DNA of 44,967 bases from an uncultured Bacteroidaceae bacterium. GTDB taxonomy: Bacteria > Bacteroidota > Bacteroidia > Bacteroidales > Bacteroidaceae. The DNA is taken from NCBI GenBank assembly GCA_905234735.1, contig CAJOJA010000029.1:1-44967 (forward strand), given 5' to 3'. The translations under genes and the position numbers were made by a program. The notes below the pieces were generated by a model. It did not search any database and was not told the origin of the DNA. It saw nothing but the letters and a program-made list of their open reading frames with translations. Below are positions 7,023 to 15,812 of this stretch, piece after piece (within the stretch, counting starts at the first letter, position 1; the number at the start of each line of letters is the position of its first letter).

Positions 7023-9065
7023 ATGAAAAAGTTCTTTCTGAATCTACTTGTATGGACAGCCGCCGTGACGATACAGGCCCAAAACCCTTATCTGCCCCTG
7101 TGGGAACATCTGCCCGACGGTGAGCCCCGCGTGTTCGAAGACCCTGACAACCCAGGCAAACTGCGTGCCTACATCATCGGTTCGCACGACACCCACTACA
7201 CCCAGTACTGCGGCAACGACGTACGCATGTGGTCGGCTCCCGTCGAAGACTTGAGCCAGTGGCGCGACGAAGGTCCCATATTCACATGGTTCGTCGACGG
7301 GAAATGGGACACGATGTATGCCCCCGACCTGGTGGAGGTGCGCGACCGGACAACGGGCAAGAAGACTTACTGGCTTTACCCACATTCGCGTGGCTGGCGC
7401 CGTGTGGGTATGGTGTGCAAGGGTGACCGCCCCGACGGTCCCTTTACTCCCGTGAACCTCACGGCCGACGGACGAGCCTGCGTAGACGGTTCGCTCATCG
7501 ACTTCGACCCCTCTGTGTTCATCGAACCCGTCAACGACAAGAAAGACCGCGACTACGAACGTGGTTTCCGTGCCTATGTATTCTATGGTTTCCAGCACTC
7601 CACAGCCTACGAACTGGATCAGCAGACGATGTTCTCCGTGCGTCCGGGCACCGAAGTCCACGACTACTTCATTCCCGCATCGGCACGATATGGTGTAGTG
7701 CGCGACCCCGAAGGCACACCCTACCCCGCCCTATACAAAGGTCAGAACCCGGGCGACTTCAACTTCTTTGAGGCGTCCTCCATTCGACAGGTGGGCAACA
7801 AGTATGTAATGGTGTTCTCGGGTTACAGCGGTCCCGACTACGGACTGGGTTCCACCAACTCGGCTCTGCGCTATGCCTATGGCGACTCGCCCCTCGGTCC
7901 CTGGCGTTCAGGCGGTGTGCTCGTGGATTCGCGCGGTGTGGTACCCAACGAAGACGGCAGTCATCTCGTGGGCATGAACGCCGCCCACAACACCCACGGG
8001 TCGCTTCAGGAAATCAACGGACAGTGGTACGTATTCTACCACCGTCCGCCACGCGGCTTCGGCAATGCCCGTCAGGCTATGGTGGCTCCCGTGAAGATTA
8101 CATGGGACAAGAAGCCCGTGGCCAAGGGAGGCACGGTGCGCATCGTGGGTTACGACCCCTATAGCCCCAATAACGAATGGACGGCAAAGGCCTCGGACGG
8201 AATGGAATATACCGGAGCCGAAGTAACGAGTGAGGGTTTCCAAATCTTTGGTCTCCCCCCCTATCAATACTACTCAGCCGGCATTGCCTGCTATATGTCG
8301 GGCAATGAATGGCTGCAGGACAACCACGATGTCTGGAACAACGGCATGGATCTCGCTGGCATTCAGAACCGAGGTGTCATTGGCTTCAAATACTTCGGTT
8401 TCGGCGGTCTGGCCCAAGACTGCAAGGGCATCCGCAGTTTCACAGGCACCCAGAAAGGCGACGGCACGATGCTGAACCTGCGCCTGACACCAGGTGGCCA
8501 CGGAGCATTCAAGATTCGCGTCATGCTCGACGGCCCCTATAGCAATAAAGTATGGGGCGGTAGCGAAATTGCCGTTGTGGACGTTCCGACCAATAGCCCC
8601 AAACAGGCACAAGACTTCCAGGTATCAGTTCCTCAAGTAGAGGGACTGACGGGCAAGCACGCCATCTATCTCGTGGTAGAAGGTCCCGAGGTGGAACAGC
8701 CCCAACCCAACAACCAATGGGGTCAGCGCCGTGGTCCCCAGCGTCCCGAGGGTCTCTTCGACCTGCACGGTATCGGCTTCTCCAAATCTGGACAAGCCTG
8801 GCGCGTACCCGTTGTGCCCACCGTCACCATCACAGCCGACGGACGCAAACTCAACATTCCCACAACCCCAATCCGCGCCACCAACGAAAACGGACTGACA
8901 GAGGCCTCCACCTATCAGGTTTATGCCCCACTGCACAAGGGTTCCACACTCCGCATAACAGCCAGCGACCCATCGGTGAAGACAGAGGTTAGCCCCATCG
9001 TCGAGGGACGCGCCACCCTGCGTGCCACCTATCAGGGACAGACTAAGACATTCCTCATTAATTAA
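7023..9065 (+). CDS. Secreted glycoside hydrolase family 43 with C-terminal beta-sandwich module
   Basis: A 680-residue enzyme with signal peptide ending TIQAQ (about residue 20). The five-bladed propeller of GH43 is indicated by the three acidic positions: the first Asp in RVFEDPDNPG (about residue 40), the pKa-tuning Asp in IDFDPSVF (about 161), and the general acid Glu in FNFFEASSIR (about 249). Repeated blade motifs such as YVMVFSGYSGPDYG and WYVFYHRPP are also present. The remaining 300 residues contain a CBM6-like carbohydrate-binding beta-sandwich and a final Ig-like piece. GH43 enzymes cleave arabinose or xylose linkages in plant hemicellulose; exact specificity cannot be read. The start is the ATG at 7023; an upstream TTG would spoil the signal peptide. 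It is followed after 17 bp by a second GH43, so the two form an operon. Confidence 0.85.
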   Translation: MKKFFLNLLVWTAAVTIQAQNPYLPLWEHLPDGEPRVFEDPDNPGKLRAYIIGSHDTHYTQYCGNDVRMWSAPVEDLSQWRDEGPIFTWFVDGKWDTMYAPDLVEVRDRTTGKKTYWLYPHSRGWRRVGMVCKGDRPDGPFTPVNLTADGRACVDGSLIDFDPSVFIEPVNDKKDRDYERGFRAYVFYGFQHSTAYELDQQTMFSVRPGTEVHDYFIPASARYGVVRDPEGTPYPALYKGQNPGDFNFFEASSIRQVGNKYVMVFSGYSGPDYGLGSTNSALRYAYGDSPLGPWRSGGVLVDSRGVVPNEDGSHLVGMNAAHNTHGSLQEINGQWYVFYHRPPRGFGNARQAMVAPVKITWDKKPVAKGGTVRIVGYDPYSPNNEWTAKASDGMEYTGAEVTSEGFQIFGLPPYQYYSAGIACYMSGNEWLQDNHDVWNNGMDLAGIQNRGVIGFKYFGFGGLAQDCKGIRSFTGTQKGDGTMLNLRLTPGGHGAFKIRVMLDGPYSNKVWGGSEIAVVDVPTNSPKQAQDFQVSVPQVEGLTGKHAIYLVVEGPEVEQPQPNNQWGQRRGPQRPEGLFDLHGIGFSKSGQAWRVPVVPTVTITADGRKLNIPTTPIRATNENGLTEASTYQVYAPLHKGSTLRITASDPSVKTEVSPIVEGRATLRATYQGQTKTFLIN

Positions 9066-9082
9066 CCACACACGCGCGTCCT

Positions 9083-10465
9083 ATGAAGACCAACCCTATC
9101 TTCCACAGTTTGAGTCTAGCGCTCATTTCTACCTTAGCCCTGTCGCCCGATACGGCCACAAGCCAAGAGCTCCCATTGAACATGCCAATCATACAGACCA
9201 AATACACAGCCGACCCCGCGCCCTATGTCCACGATGGTGTGGTCTATCTGTTCACCACCCACGATGAGGAGGGAGCCGAAGGATTCCTGATGAAGGACTG
9301 GTTGCTCTACACCTCGACGGACATGGTAAACTGGCAGGACCACGGAGCCGTAGCATCGCTGCGCGACTTCAAGTGGTACAAGGGCAATAACGGAGCCTGG
9401 GCCGAACAGGTCATCGAGCGCAACGGCAAGTGGTATATGTACTGCCCCATTCACGGCAACGGCATTGGCGTGCTGGTAGCCGACAGTCCCTATGGTCCCT
9501 ATAAGGACCCCTTGGGCAAACCATTGGTATGGCAGCGAGAACACTGGGACGACATCGACCCGACGGTATGGATTGACGACGACGGACAGGCCTACATGTA
9601 CTGGGGAAATCCCAACGTCTACTATGTGAAACTGAACGAGGATATGATATCGTACAGTGGCGACATCGTGAAACTGCCGAAAATCAAGGACTATCAGGAA
9701 GGCCCCTGGCTCTGGTCACGCCGCAATGAACGGGGCGAGAAGAAATGGTATCTGGCCTTCGCCTCCACGTGCTGCCCCGAAGGCATAGGCTACGCCATGA
9801 GCGACGCGCCCACTGGACCTTGGGAATACAAGGGACACATCATGAACCACACCATCAGCACACGAGGCAACCATCCGGGCATCGTCGACTACAAGGGCCG
9901 CTCCTACTGCTTCGGACTGAACTACGACATTTTCCGCCTTGAGACCAGCCGACATGCCGAACAACGCTCCGTAGCAGCTGCAGAGATGCACTACAACCCA
10001 GATGGAACCATACAGGAGCTGCCCTACTTTCTGAAGTGCACCCTGCGACAACTGGAACCCTTCAACCCCTTTCGTCGCGTAGAGGCTGAGACCATGGCCT
10101 GGGGCTATGGGCTGCGAACCACCCGCGAGAATCCCTCCGGCCCCTGGAATCCTACCCCCTTCGTTACCGACATAGACGAAGGCGAGCACCTGCTCGTACG
10201 TGGAGTGGACTTCGGCAAGGGGGCCACGTCTATTACCGTGGCCTGTGCCGCCCATCTGCATGGAGGCCGCATAGAAATACACATTGATGCCCTCGACGGA
10301 CGACTGTTGGGCACCGTCAGCATCCCCAACACAAGCGACCAGTTCCACGAATTTACGACCCAGTTAAAACGGGCAAAGGGGGTACACGACCTCTACTTCG
10401 TCTTCCAAGGCAACGAGCAGCAGAGACGCAACCTCTTCAACTTCGATTGGTGGAAAATGGAATAA
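9083..10465 (+). CDS. Secreted GH43 arabinofuranosidase/xylosidase with CBM6-like domain
   Basis: A 460-residue enzyme with a signal peptide through about residue 27. Catalytic acids are visible: Asp44 in YTADPAPYVHD, Asp in WDDIDPTVWIDDDG (about 158), and Glu in YQEGPWLW (about 206). The lid His lies in STRGNHPGIVDYKG. The C-terminal 130 residues (FRRVEAETMAWGYG onward, ending LFNFDWWKME) are a CBM6-type module. The arrangement resembles arabinoxylan arabinofuranohydrolases such as XynD. It probably acts with the upstream GH43 on arabinoxylan; no SusC/SusD pair is in the window, so this is not a full polysaccharide utilisation locus here. Confidence 0.87.
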   Translation: MKTNPIFHSLSLALISTLALSPDTATSQELPLNMPIIQTKYTADPAPYVHDGVVYLFTTHDEEGAEGFLMKDWLLYTSTDMVNWQDHGAVASLRDFKWYKGNNGAWAEQVIERNGKWYMYCPIHGNGIGVLVADSPYGPYKDPLGKPLVWQREHWDDIDPTVWIDDDGQAYMYWGNPNVYYVKLNEDMISYSGDIVKLPKIKDYQEGPWLWSRRNERGEKKWYLAFASTCCPEGIGYAMSDAPTGPWEYKGHIMNHTISTRGNHPGIVDYKGRSYCFGLNYDIFRLETSRHAEQRSVAAAEMHYNPDGTIQELPYFLKCTLRQLEPFNPFRRVEAETMAWGYGLRTTRENPSGPWNPTPFVTDIDEGEHLLVRGVDFGKGATSITVACAAHLHGGRIEIHIDALDGRLLGTVSIPNTSDQFHEFTTQLKRAKGVHDLYFVFQGNEQQRRNLFNFDWWKME

Positions 10466-10498
10466 CATCTTTTTAATTAACAACTAAACATTACAACT

Positions 10499-11059
10499 AT
10501 GACAACAATAATCCTTATCGCGGTGGCCGCAGTGGTCATTCTCTATTTCATCTCTACCCAGCGCTCGCTGGTCAATCTGGACGAACTTTGCAAGAATGCC
10601 CTCTCGCAGATAGAAGTGCAGCTCAACTCCCGTTGGGATGCCGTACTGGCCCTGGCCAAGACAGCGGCACAATATGCCAAGCACGAATCGGAGACCCTTA
10701 TCCAAGTCATACAGCAGCGCAGGGGCGAGAAGGCCGACACGCCCGAGGCCGTCAACGAACAGACCAGTGCGCTCAGCCAGGTCATGGGCCGTCTGATAGC
10801 CATCGGTGAGGCTTATCCCGACCTGAAGGCTGCCAACCTCTACCAGGAGGCTATGGCCGGCATGAAGCAATACGAGGAGAATGTTCGCCTCTCGCGTATG
10901 GTCTACAACGACACTGCTACAAAGATGAACCGCATGGTGCGCCAGTGGCCCTCAAGCATCGTGGCCTCCATGCTACACTTCGAGCAGAAAGAGTACCTAC
11001 GCGTGGACAACGAAGAAAAGAAGAACTATCCGAACCTCGATGAAGCGTTTAAGAAATAG
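10499..11059 (+). CDS. lemA: LemA family protein
   Basis: A 186-residue protein: one N-terminal transmembrane helix (TIILIAVAAVVILYFI) then a LemA helical bundle, with conserved QRSLVNLDELCKNALSQIEV, LNSRWDAVLALAKTA and the ending MVRQWPSSIVASMLHF. LemA proteins are membrane-anchored helical bundles of unclear function, often next to DUF2207 or TPM proteins. The next gene begins 20 bp before this one ends, so translation is coupled and the two probably form one complex. No Shine-Dalgarno; the leader is A-rich. Confidence 0.9.
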   Translation: MTTIILIAVAAVVILYFISTQRSLVNLDELCKNALSQIEVQLNSRWDAVLALAKTAAQYAKHESETLIQVIQQRRGEKADTPEAVNEQTSALSQVMGRLIAIGEAYPDLKAANLYQEAMAGMKQYEENVRLSRMVYNDTATKMNRMVRQWPSSIVASMLHFEQKEYLRVDNEEKKNYPNLDEAFKK

Positions 11060-12677
11060 TATCGCAGTGTGGTCGATGCTTCTGGCATCGGCTACAACCG
11101 TTTTCGGGCGGCCTAAGCTACACGACCTCAACATCCGCGTCGTATTGCAGAAGAACGGCGACGCACGGATAAGCGAAACGCGACAGATGAGCATCGACTC
11201 CGAAGGCACGGAGTGCTACATCGTCGTGGGTAACCTGAACGGAAGCGAGCTGTGCGACTTCAGCGTCACAGACGAGACGGGCTGTGTCTACGAACTGCAG
11301 GACTCGTGGGACATCGACCGCAGCCGCGACTGGAAGACCCAGAAGTGCGGCATCGTGACGAAACGCGACGGATACGAGCTTTGCTGGGGACTGGGCGAGA
11401 GCGGCAGCCGAACCTACACCACAAGCTACGTGGTAACCAACCTCCTCCGAGGCTATCAGGATTACGACGGCTTCAACTACATGTTCGTAGCCGAGGGCCT
11501 GCAGCCCAGCCCCGAACACGTGCGGCTGGTCATCGTGCCCGAGGACACCCTCATCCATTTTACCCCCGACAGCGTAGCCATCTGGGCCTTCCGCTACCGA
11601 GGCGACATCCAGTTCGTGGGAGATAGCATAGTGGCCGAGTCCAGCGAACCCTTCAAGCGCCGCAGCGCCATGATAGTAATGACCCGCTTTGCCAAAGGCA
11701 TGTTCGAGCCTGCCATAGTCAGCAACGGCACATTCGAGGGCGTGCAAGCCCAGGCCTTTGAGGGTAGCGACTACAACGCCGATTCGGATAGCGACAACCT
11801 CATCGCCCTCCTCCTCTTCGTTGCGGCCTGCTTTCTCTTCCCTTTGTTGCTCATCGGCGGCTACTTCTATTATGTCTGGCGCCAGCGCCGCAAGGTCATG
11901 AAGGACCTGCTATGGTACCGCGACCTGCCCTACGAGGGCAACCTGCAGCGGACGAACGACGTACTCAATGCCTACCGCTACGGCGGTGCCGACTACAACA
12001 ACCTGCTCTCGGCCTGCATTCTGCGCCTCATCAACGACGGAGCCATCAGCATCGAGTCGTCTATGGACCGAAAAGGTAAAACGGTACAGAACTTTGTTAT
12101 TCATCCTCTTCCGGACGACAATCAATATCCCAAGCTCCTACAGATGGTGCACAAGATATTCCGCGACGCGGCAGGCGAAGACACCATTCTCGAAGCCAAG
12201 GAACTGAAGACGTGGATGCAAAAGAAACACAACCAGTCGTACACCGACTCGTTCATCCAGACGCTGCACACTAAGACACGCATCTATCAGTATCGCGACC
12301 AGCTCGACGATGTCCGCAAGGTCTTCGGCATGAAGAAGTTCCTGAAGGAGTTCACCCTGCTCGACGAACGCAGCGTGGGCGAGGTAGGCTTGTGGCGCGA
12401 TTACATGATTTACGCCACCCTCTTCGGCATTGCCGACCAGGTGATTCGCGACATGAAGAAGATTAACCCCGAATACTTCAACATGGACCAGGTGGCCCAG
12501 CAGATGGCCGACGATGCCACACTACCTCTCATCCGCAGCACCATGCATCGCAGCACCACTAGTGCCGCCATGAGCAAGGCCGAACGCGAAGCCCGCGCCT
12601 CGGGCCGTGGCGGTTCTGCATCGTGGGGCGGTGGCGGCGGCTTCTCCGGCGGCGGCTTCGGTGGCGGAGTCAGATAA
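11040..12677 (+). CDS. DUF2207 membrane protein with glycine-rich tail
   Basis: A 545-residue protein. A signal peptide (to about residue 24, TTVFG) is followed by an extracytoplasmic beta domain of DUF2207 type (LNIRVVLQKNGDARISETRQM, a conserved opening). A transmembrane helix lies around residues 255-282 (IALLLFVAACFLFPLLLIGGYF) and a cytosolic part follows, including DLLWYRDLPYEGNL and NNLLSACILRLINDGAISIE. The end is the Gly-rich stretch GGGGGFSGGGFGGGVR typical of this family. It partners the upstream LemA in many genomes. Function is unknown. It overlaps lemA by 20 bp in another frame. Confidence 0.85.
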   Translation: MKRLRNSIAVWSMLLASATTVFGRPKLHDLNIRVVLQKNGDARISETRQMSIDSEGTECYIVVGNLNGSELCDFSVTDETGCVYELQDSWDIDRSRDWKTQKCGIVTKRDGYELCWGLGESGSRTYTTSYVVTNLLRGYQDYDGFNYMFVAEGLQPSPEHVRLVIVPEDTLIHFTPDSVAIWAFRYRGDIQFVGDSIVAESSEPFKRRSAMIVMTRFAKGMFEPAIVSNGTFEGVQAQAFEGSDYNADSDSDNLIALLLFVAACFLFPLLLIGGYFYYVWRQRRKVMKDLLWYRDLPYEGNLQRTNDVLNAYRYGGADYNNLLSACILRLINDGAISIESSMDRKGKTVQNFVIHPLPDDNQYPKLLQMVHKIFRDAAGEDTILEAKELKTWMQKKHNQSYTDSFIQTLHTKTRIYQYRDQLDDVRKVFGMKKFLKEFTLLDERSVGEVGLWRDYMIYATLFGIADQVIRDMKKINPEYFNMDQVAQQMADDATLPLIRSTMHRSTTSAAMSKAEREARASGRGGSASWGGGGGFSGGGFGGGVR

Positions 12678-12756
12678 AAGATTTGTAAACCAAGCTTAAT
12701 AAAATCACGTAATTCCTATTAAACATCATTTATATTGCACATCAAGAGCAAACGCT

Positions 12757-12849
12757 CTATTTCACCATCACTTTTCTCGTTTTACCGTCATCCATCCGCA
12801 GAATGTTGATAGCATGCTTCAGACGTGGAATGCGGATACCCTTTTGAGA
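12757..12849 (-). other. In-frame extension downstream of the dockerin stop codon
   Basis: Immediately after the TAA of the BspA-like gene the same frame stays open for 30 codons and ends in TAG. It encodes SQKGIRIPRLKHAINILRMD and then DGKTRKVMVK. That resembles the short C-terminal tails (KGINIIRxxDGTTRKVLVK type) I know from Prevotella surface proteins. It may be a remnant left when a nonsense change shortened the gene, or a fused leftover of another gene. It has no start of its own. Confidence 0.45.
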
Positions 12850-13382
12850 TTACTTCTTCCCCAAAATGATATTAACAAGCGCTGTCACATCTGCAACAGA
12901 GATTACACCGTCGCCCGTGACATCGCCCACCTGAGCCATATCAATGGTGAGGGTTGCCGTTTCTGAATCAAGATAGCCTTCACGTGTGGCATATACGCTA
13001 AAGTTGAAGGTCGTTCCAAGTTCTATCGTGCCGTCCGTACTTTCGCCTGTTGAACCACTTGTGGTAAAGCTATACACATACTTTACATCCTCTGTCATAC
13101 AGCTACAATGCAGCTTTCCGTTCCTATAGGCTATGGTGGGTCTTGCACATTGAAGTGTCACAGGAGTTTCGCCGTCCAGTGCAACGATACTCTTAAAACC
13201 ATTCCAGTGTTCATCCTGCTTGTACAGGTCGATAGATTTCGCCGGCACATATAGTGTGGCCTTTGCGATAACATCATTATCAAATATAACATTCTGAGTT
13301 TTTGGAACATCTTCTGCATAACAACAAACATCCGTAAGTACCCGACTATTATAAAATGCCGCATTTCCAATAGACTTGACTC
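12850..13382 (-). pseudogene. 3' part of BspA-like LRR/dockerin gene, cut off by the IS
   Basis: This is the C-terminal part of the surface protein whose N-terminal part lies at 14853-15734. Reading across the excised IS, the frame runs IGSGVKSIGNAAFYNSRVL and continues through ATLYVPAKSIDLYKQDEHWN to a beta-sandwich-like region. It ends with GDVTGDGVISVADVTALVNI, a dockerin-type calcium-binding repeat. Dockerin-like ends on extracellular proteins are common in Bacteroidota, although a partner cohesin is not obvious here. On its own this fragment lacks a start codon and signal peptide. Confidence 0.85.
13375..13382. repeat. Target-site duplication, left copy
   Basis: CTTGACTC, repeated exactly at 14853-14860 on the other side of the IS. 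Eight bases is the duplication length expected of ISL3-family elements. Confidence 0.85.
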
Positions 13383-13433
13383 CGCTCAGCGGATTTTCCC
13401 GGTTGGTGAAGCTTGGCTAGTCAAGAATAAAGT
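13383..13433 (+). repeat. Left terminal inverted repeat of the IS
   Basis: Begins CGCTCAGCGGATTTTCCCGG and extends to AATAAAGT. It pairs with 14801-14852. Confidence 0.9.
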
Positions 13434-13443
13434 TGTACCTTTG
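13413..13443 (+). promoter_or_regulatory. IS-internal promoter
   Basis: TTG (13413-13415) within the left inverted repeat, 20 bp, then TACCTTTG (13436-13443). The transposase ATG is at 13448, so the transcript would be leaderless or nearly so. Confidence 0.6.
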
Positions 13444-13447
13444 CATC

Positions 13448-13798
13448 ATGGATCATACCCAACTTCTACGAGCCATCCTCCCGGATGTGCTGATAGACAA
13501 CTTTGATGTTGCCAAGTTTGAGAAGACAGACCTTTGTTTCGACATATGGCTTGACGAGAAGAAGGTTTAGATGCGTGAGGACAAGGGGAACTCCGCTGTC
13601 ATATCCCATGGTTTCGGAGAGTACCATACGATTCAGGACTTCCCCATCCGTGGTCGTGCCACCTACCTTCATGTGCGCAAGCGCAAATGGCTCGACAAGG
13701 ACACGGGTGAGATATTCAGCTACGATTGGGATCTGTCCGAATACGATGAGACGCACCTGAATGCGGAGTTCGTTTCTTTTTTAAAAGAGGGAGATTGA
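13448..13798 (+). pseudogene. ISAon1-like transposase N-terminal region, with internal TAG
   Basis: The frame starts MDHTQLLRAILPDVLIDNFD, reaches DIWLDEKKV at codon 40, then a TAG at 13568-13570. It continues in the same frame (MREDKGNSAVISHGFGEYHT, then TIQDFPIRGRATYLHVRKRKW) to SFLKEGD and a TGA. The whole resembles the N-terminal region protein of ISAon1-type ISL3 elements, where a basic zinc-ribbon-like or DNA-binding region precedes the catalytic ORF. The amber codon is inside conserved sequence, so it is probably a mutation. The T6A4 run at 13777-13786 marks the place where the frame must change to join the catalytic part. Confidence 0.75.
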
Positions 13799-14813
13799 GT
13801 CCACGCCCATAAGCATCTCCACGCTTGCCGCCCGCAATGGTCTCAATGGCCAGACGCTTCGCAAGCAGTACAAGGAGAAGATCAGCGACTACCGTAACTG
13901 GGAGCAGCTGGAGCATGCTGAGGAGTACATGCTTTTCCCCAACAACTTCGGCGACGACATGAGCCTTGACGAGACCTGCCTGTCCAACGGCGAGGTCTAT
14001 ACCATCCTGACCAACAAGGCTGCACACGGCGGCAGGGGAGCCTTGGCGGCAATGGTGCGTGGTGTGGCCTCCGACACGGTGTCCGGAATACTCAGGAGAG
14101 TCCCCCGTGAGCTTCGCCGCAGGGTCAGGACCGTAACGACGGACCTGTCCTCGGCCATGATGCTGACCGTGAGGGCGGTATTCCCCAATGCGATGCTCAT
14201 CAATGACCGTTTTCATGTGCAGCAGCTGGTGACGGATGCCATTGACCAGATGAGGATAGGCTTCCGCTGGGAGGTGCTTGCCCAGGAGAACATGGCCATC
14301 AGGGAACACCGTGCCAAACGGAAGGCCGTCCACATCAGGGCGGAGAAGGAGCTTATCGGCGAGTGGGAGCCTGAGAGGATGGAGAATGGCGAGACCAGGC
14401 CGCAGATTATGGCACGCAGCCGTCATGTTATACTCATGCACAAGTCTAAGTGGAATGACCAGCAACAGGCAAGAGCTGCCATCCTTTTCAGGATGTTCCC
14501 CAGACTGGAGGAGGCATACAATATCTATCTTGAACTCGTGGATATCTTCAACAAAAAGTCAAAGCCTGCAGAGGCCAGGCTCAATCTGGCCAGATGGTAC
14601 AATAAAGTAGAGGCGTTTGGCGACGATGGATTCAGCAAGGTCATCGAGACGTTTGAGAACCACAATGCAACTATCATCAACTATTTTGAAGACAGGCTCA
14701 CGAATGCCTCTGCCGAATCATTCAATGCCAAGATCAAGGCTTTCAGAACACAGTTCAGGGGTGTTGGGGATATCAAGTTCTTTATGTTTAGACTGGCCAC
14801 ACTTTATTCTTGA
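13785..14813 (+). CDS. ISAon1-like transposase, catalytic part
   Basis: The frame is open from 13785 (KREIESTPISISTLAARNGL) although the first ATG is only at 13929, which suggests translation by frameshifting from the upstream part. The frame is +1 relative to it, next to a T6A4 run. DDE catalytic positions are visible: Asp in SLDETCLSNGEVYTI, Asp in VTTDLSSAMM, with INDRFHVQQLV after it, and Glu in TNASAESFNAKIKAFR. The protein ends FMFRLATLYS at a TGA inside the right inverted repeat, a compact arrangement typical of IS elements. Confidence 0.85.
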   Translation, partial: KREIESTPISISTLAARNGLNGQTLRKQYKEKISDYRNWEQLEHAEEYMLFPNNFGDDMSLDETCLSNGEVYTILTNKAAHGGRGALAAMVRGVASDTVSGILRRVPRELRRRVRTVTTDLSSAMMLTVRAVFPNAMLINDRFHVQQLVTDAIDQMRIGFRWEVLAQENMAIREHRAKRKAVHIRAEKELIGEWEPERMENGETRPQIMARSRHVILMHKSKWNDQQQARAAILFRMFPRLEEAYNIYLELVDIFNKKSKPAEARLNLARWYNKVEAFGDDGFSKVIETFENHNATIINYFEDRLTNASAESFNAKIKAFRTQFRGVGDIKFFMFRLATLYS

Positions 14814-14852
14814 CTAGCTCAATCTTCACCAACCGGGAAAATCCGCTGAGCC
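14801..14852 (-). repeat. Right terminal inverted repeat of the IS
   Basis: Reverse complement begins GGCTCAGCGGATTTTCCCGG, matching the left end except at the first base and a short stretch further in. The transposase stop codon lies within it. Confidence 0.9.
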
Positions 14853-15734
14853 CTTGACTCCGCTTCCTATGGTGACAGAGGTCATACTATAACAACCATT
14901 GAAGGCCCAAGTAGCAATGGATGTCACGCTGTTGGGGATAACTATGGATTTCAGATTTGTACAGCCGGCAAAGGCACATTCGCCGATGCTCTCTAAACCT
15001 TCAGAAATATTAACGATGGTAAGAGAAGTGCAACCAAAGAATGCCCATTGGTCGATGACGGTTACGTTATCAGGTATGGTAACGGAGGTGAGGGCTATGC
15101 AATCATAGAATACGTATGGACTAATGGTGGTTATAGTATTGGGGATTACGACGGAGGAGATACCCGTGCTCTCGAAGGCTCCTATGCCGATGGAGGTTAC
15201 GCTGTTTGGTATGATGACGGAAGTGATGCCCGTGCAACCATAGAAGGCGAGCGCTGCAATGGACGTCACGCTGTTTGGAATAACCAATTCCTTTATTTCT
15301 TCCCCATTCAGGTATAGGTGATGGGCATAATAAAGAGGGTTGCTAGAATAATTATTAAATGTTGTCCTACACCATCTTGTCAGGTTCTCAATATACACAG
15401 CAGTTAAGCCAGTACAGCCATCGAACGCATCCTTACCTATACTACTTATCGTCATGGGGATGCTTATAGAGGTCATAAGCTTGCGACCAGAGAACGCTGA
15501 TTGGTTAATGCTGGTCACGCGGTACGTTGTTCCTTCATAAATAACCTCTTCCGGAATAACTACATCGCCATAGTAAGAACCATCCTTGATTACCGTAGCT
15601 CCACCCTTATTCAAACTATAGTTTATACCATCTATCTTCACGTCTTCTCCCCACACCACCACGGGTAGCAGCAGGACGGCGAGAATGAGAAATAGTTTCT
15701 TCGTGATGGTATGGTTGTTAAGTCCCATAGGCAA
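14826..15734 (-). pseudogene. 5' part of BspA-like leucine-rich-repeat surface protein, interrupted by the IS
   Basis: The N-terminal part of a secreted protein. Signal peptide ends VVVWGED (about residue 30). Then come BspA/LRR_5 repeats of about 23 residues with the hallmark (I)xxSVTSIGxxAFxGCxxL: SISIPMTISSIGKDAFDGCT, VIPNSVTSIAALAFYGCTGI, VIPNSVTSIGIGAFESTGI, TIPDNVTVIDQWAFFGCTSL. Such proteins mediate adhesion or surface binding in oral and gut Bacteroidota. True gene sequence stops at the target duplication (14853-14860); the last dozen residues of the open frame (GSADFPGW) are IS sequence. Joining to 12850-13374 gives a 468-residue protein ending in a dockerin repeat. The truncated form keeps its signal peptide and repeats, so a secreted fragment could still be made. 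Confidence 0.88.
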
Positions 15735-15812
15735 ATATTGGTTAATGGTTAATGTATAAAGTACTAGGCAGCTACACCTGTACGCATCACCTCACGATTA
15801 TGGATAACGGCC

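Larger units (their letters stand above)
13383..14852 (+). mobile_element. ISL3-family (ISAon1-like) insertion sequence, 1470 bp
   Basis: The element is bounded by long inverted repeats (13383-13433 and 14801-14852). These agree at all but a few positions: the outermost base, one substitution and a one-base indel region. It is flanked by the 8-bp duplication CTTGACTC. It carries a promoter just inside the left repeat and a two-frame DDE transposase on the plus strand. Removing the element plus one duplication restores an uninterrupted BspA-like frame of 468 codons, so the insertion is recent relative to decay of the target. The transposase has an in-frame TAG and a frame change, so this copy may not be autonomous. 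Confidence 0.92.
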
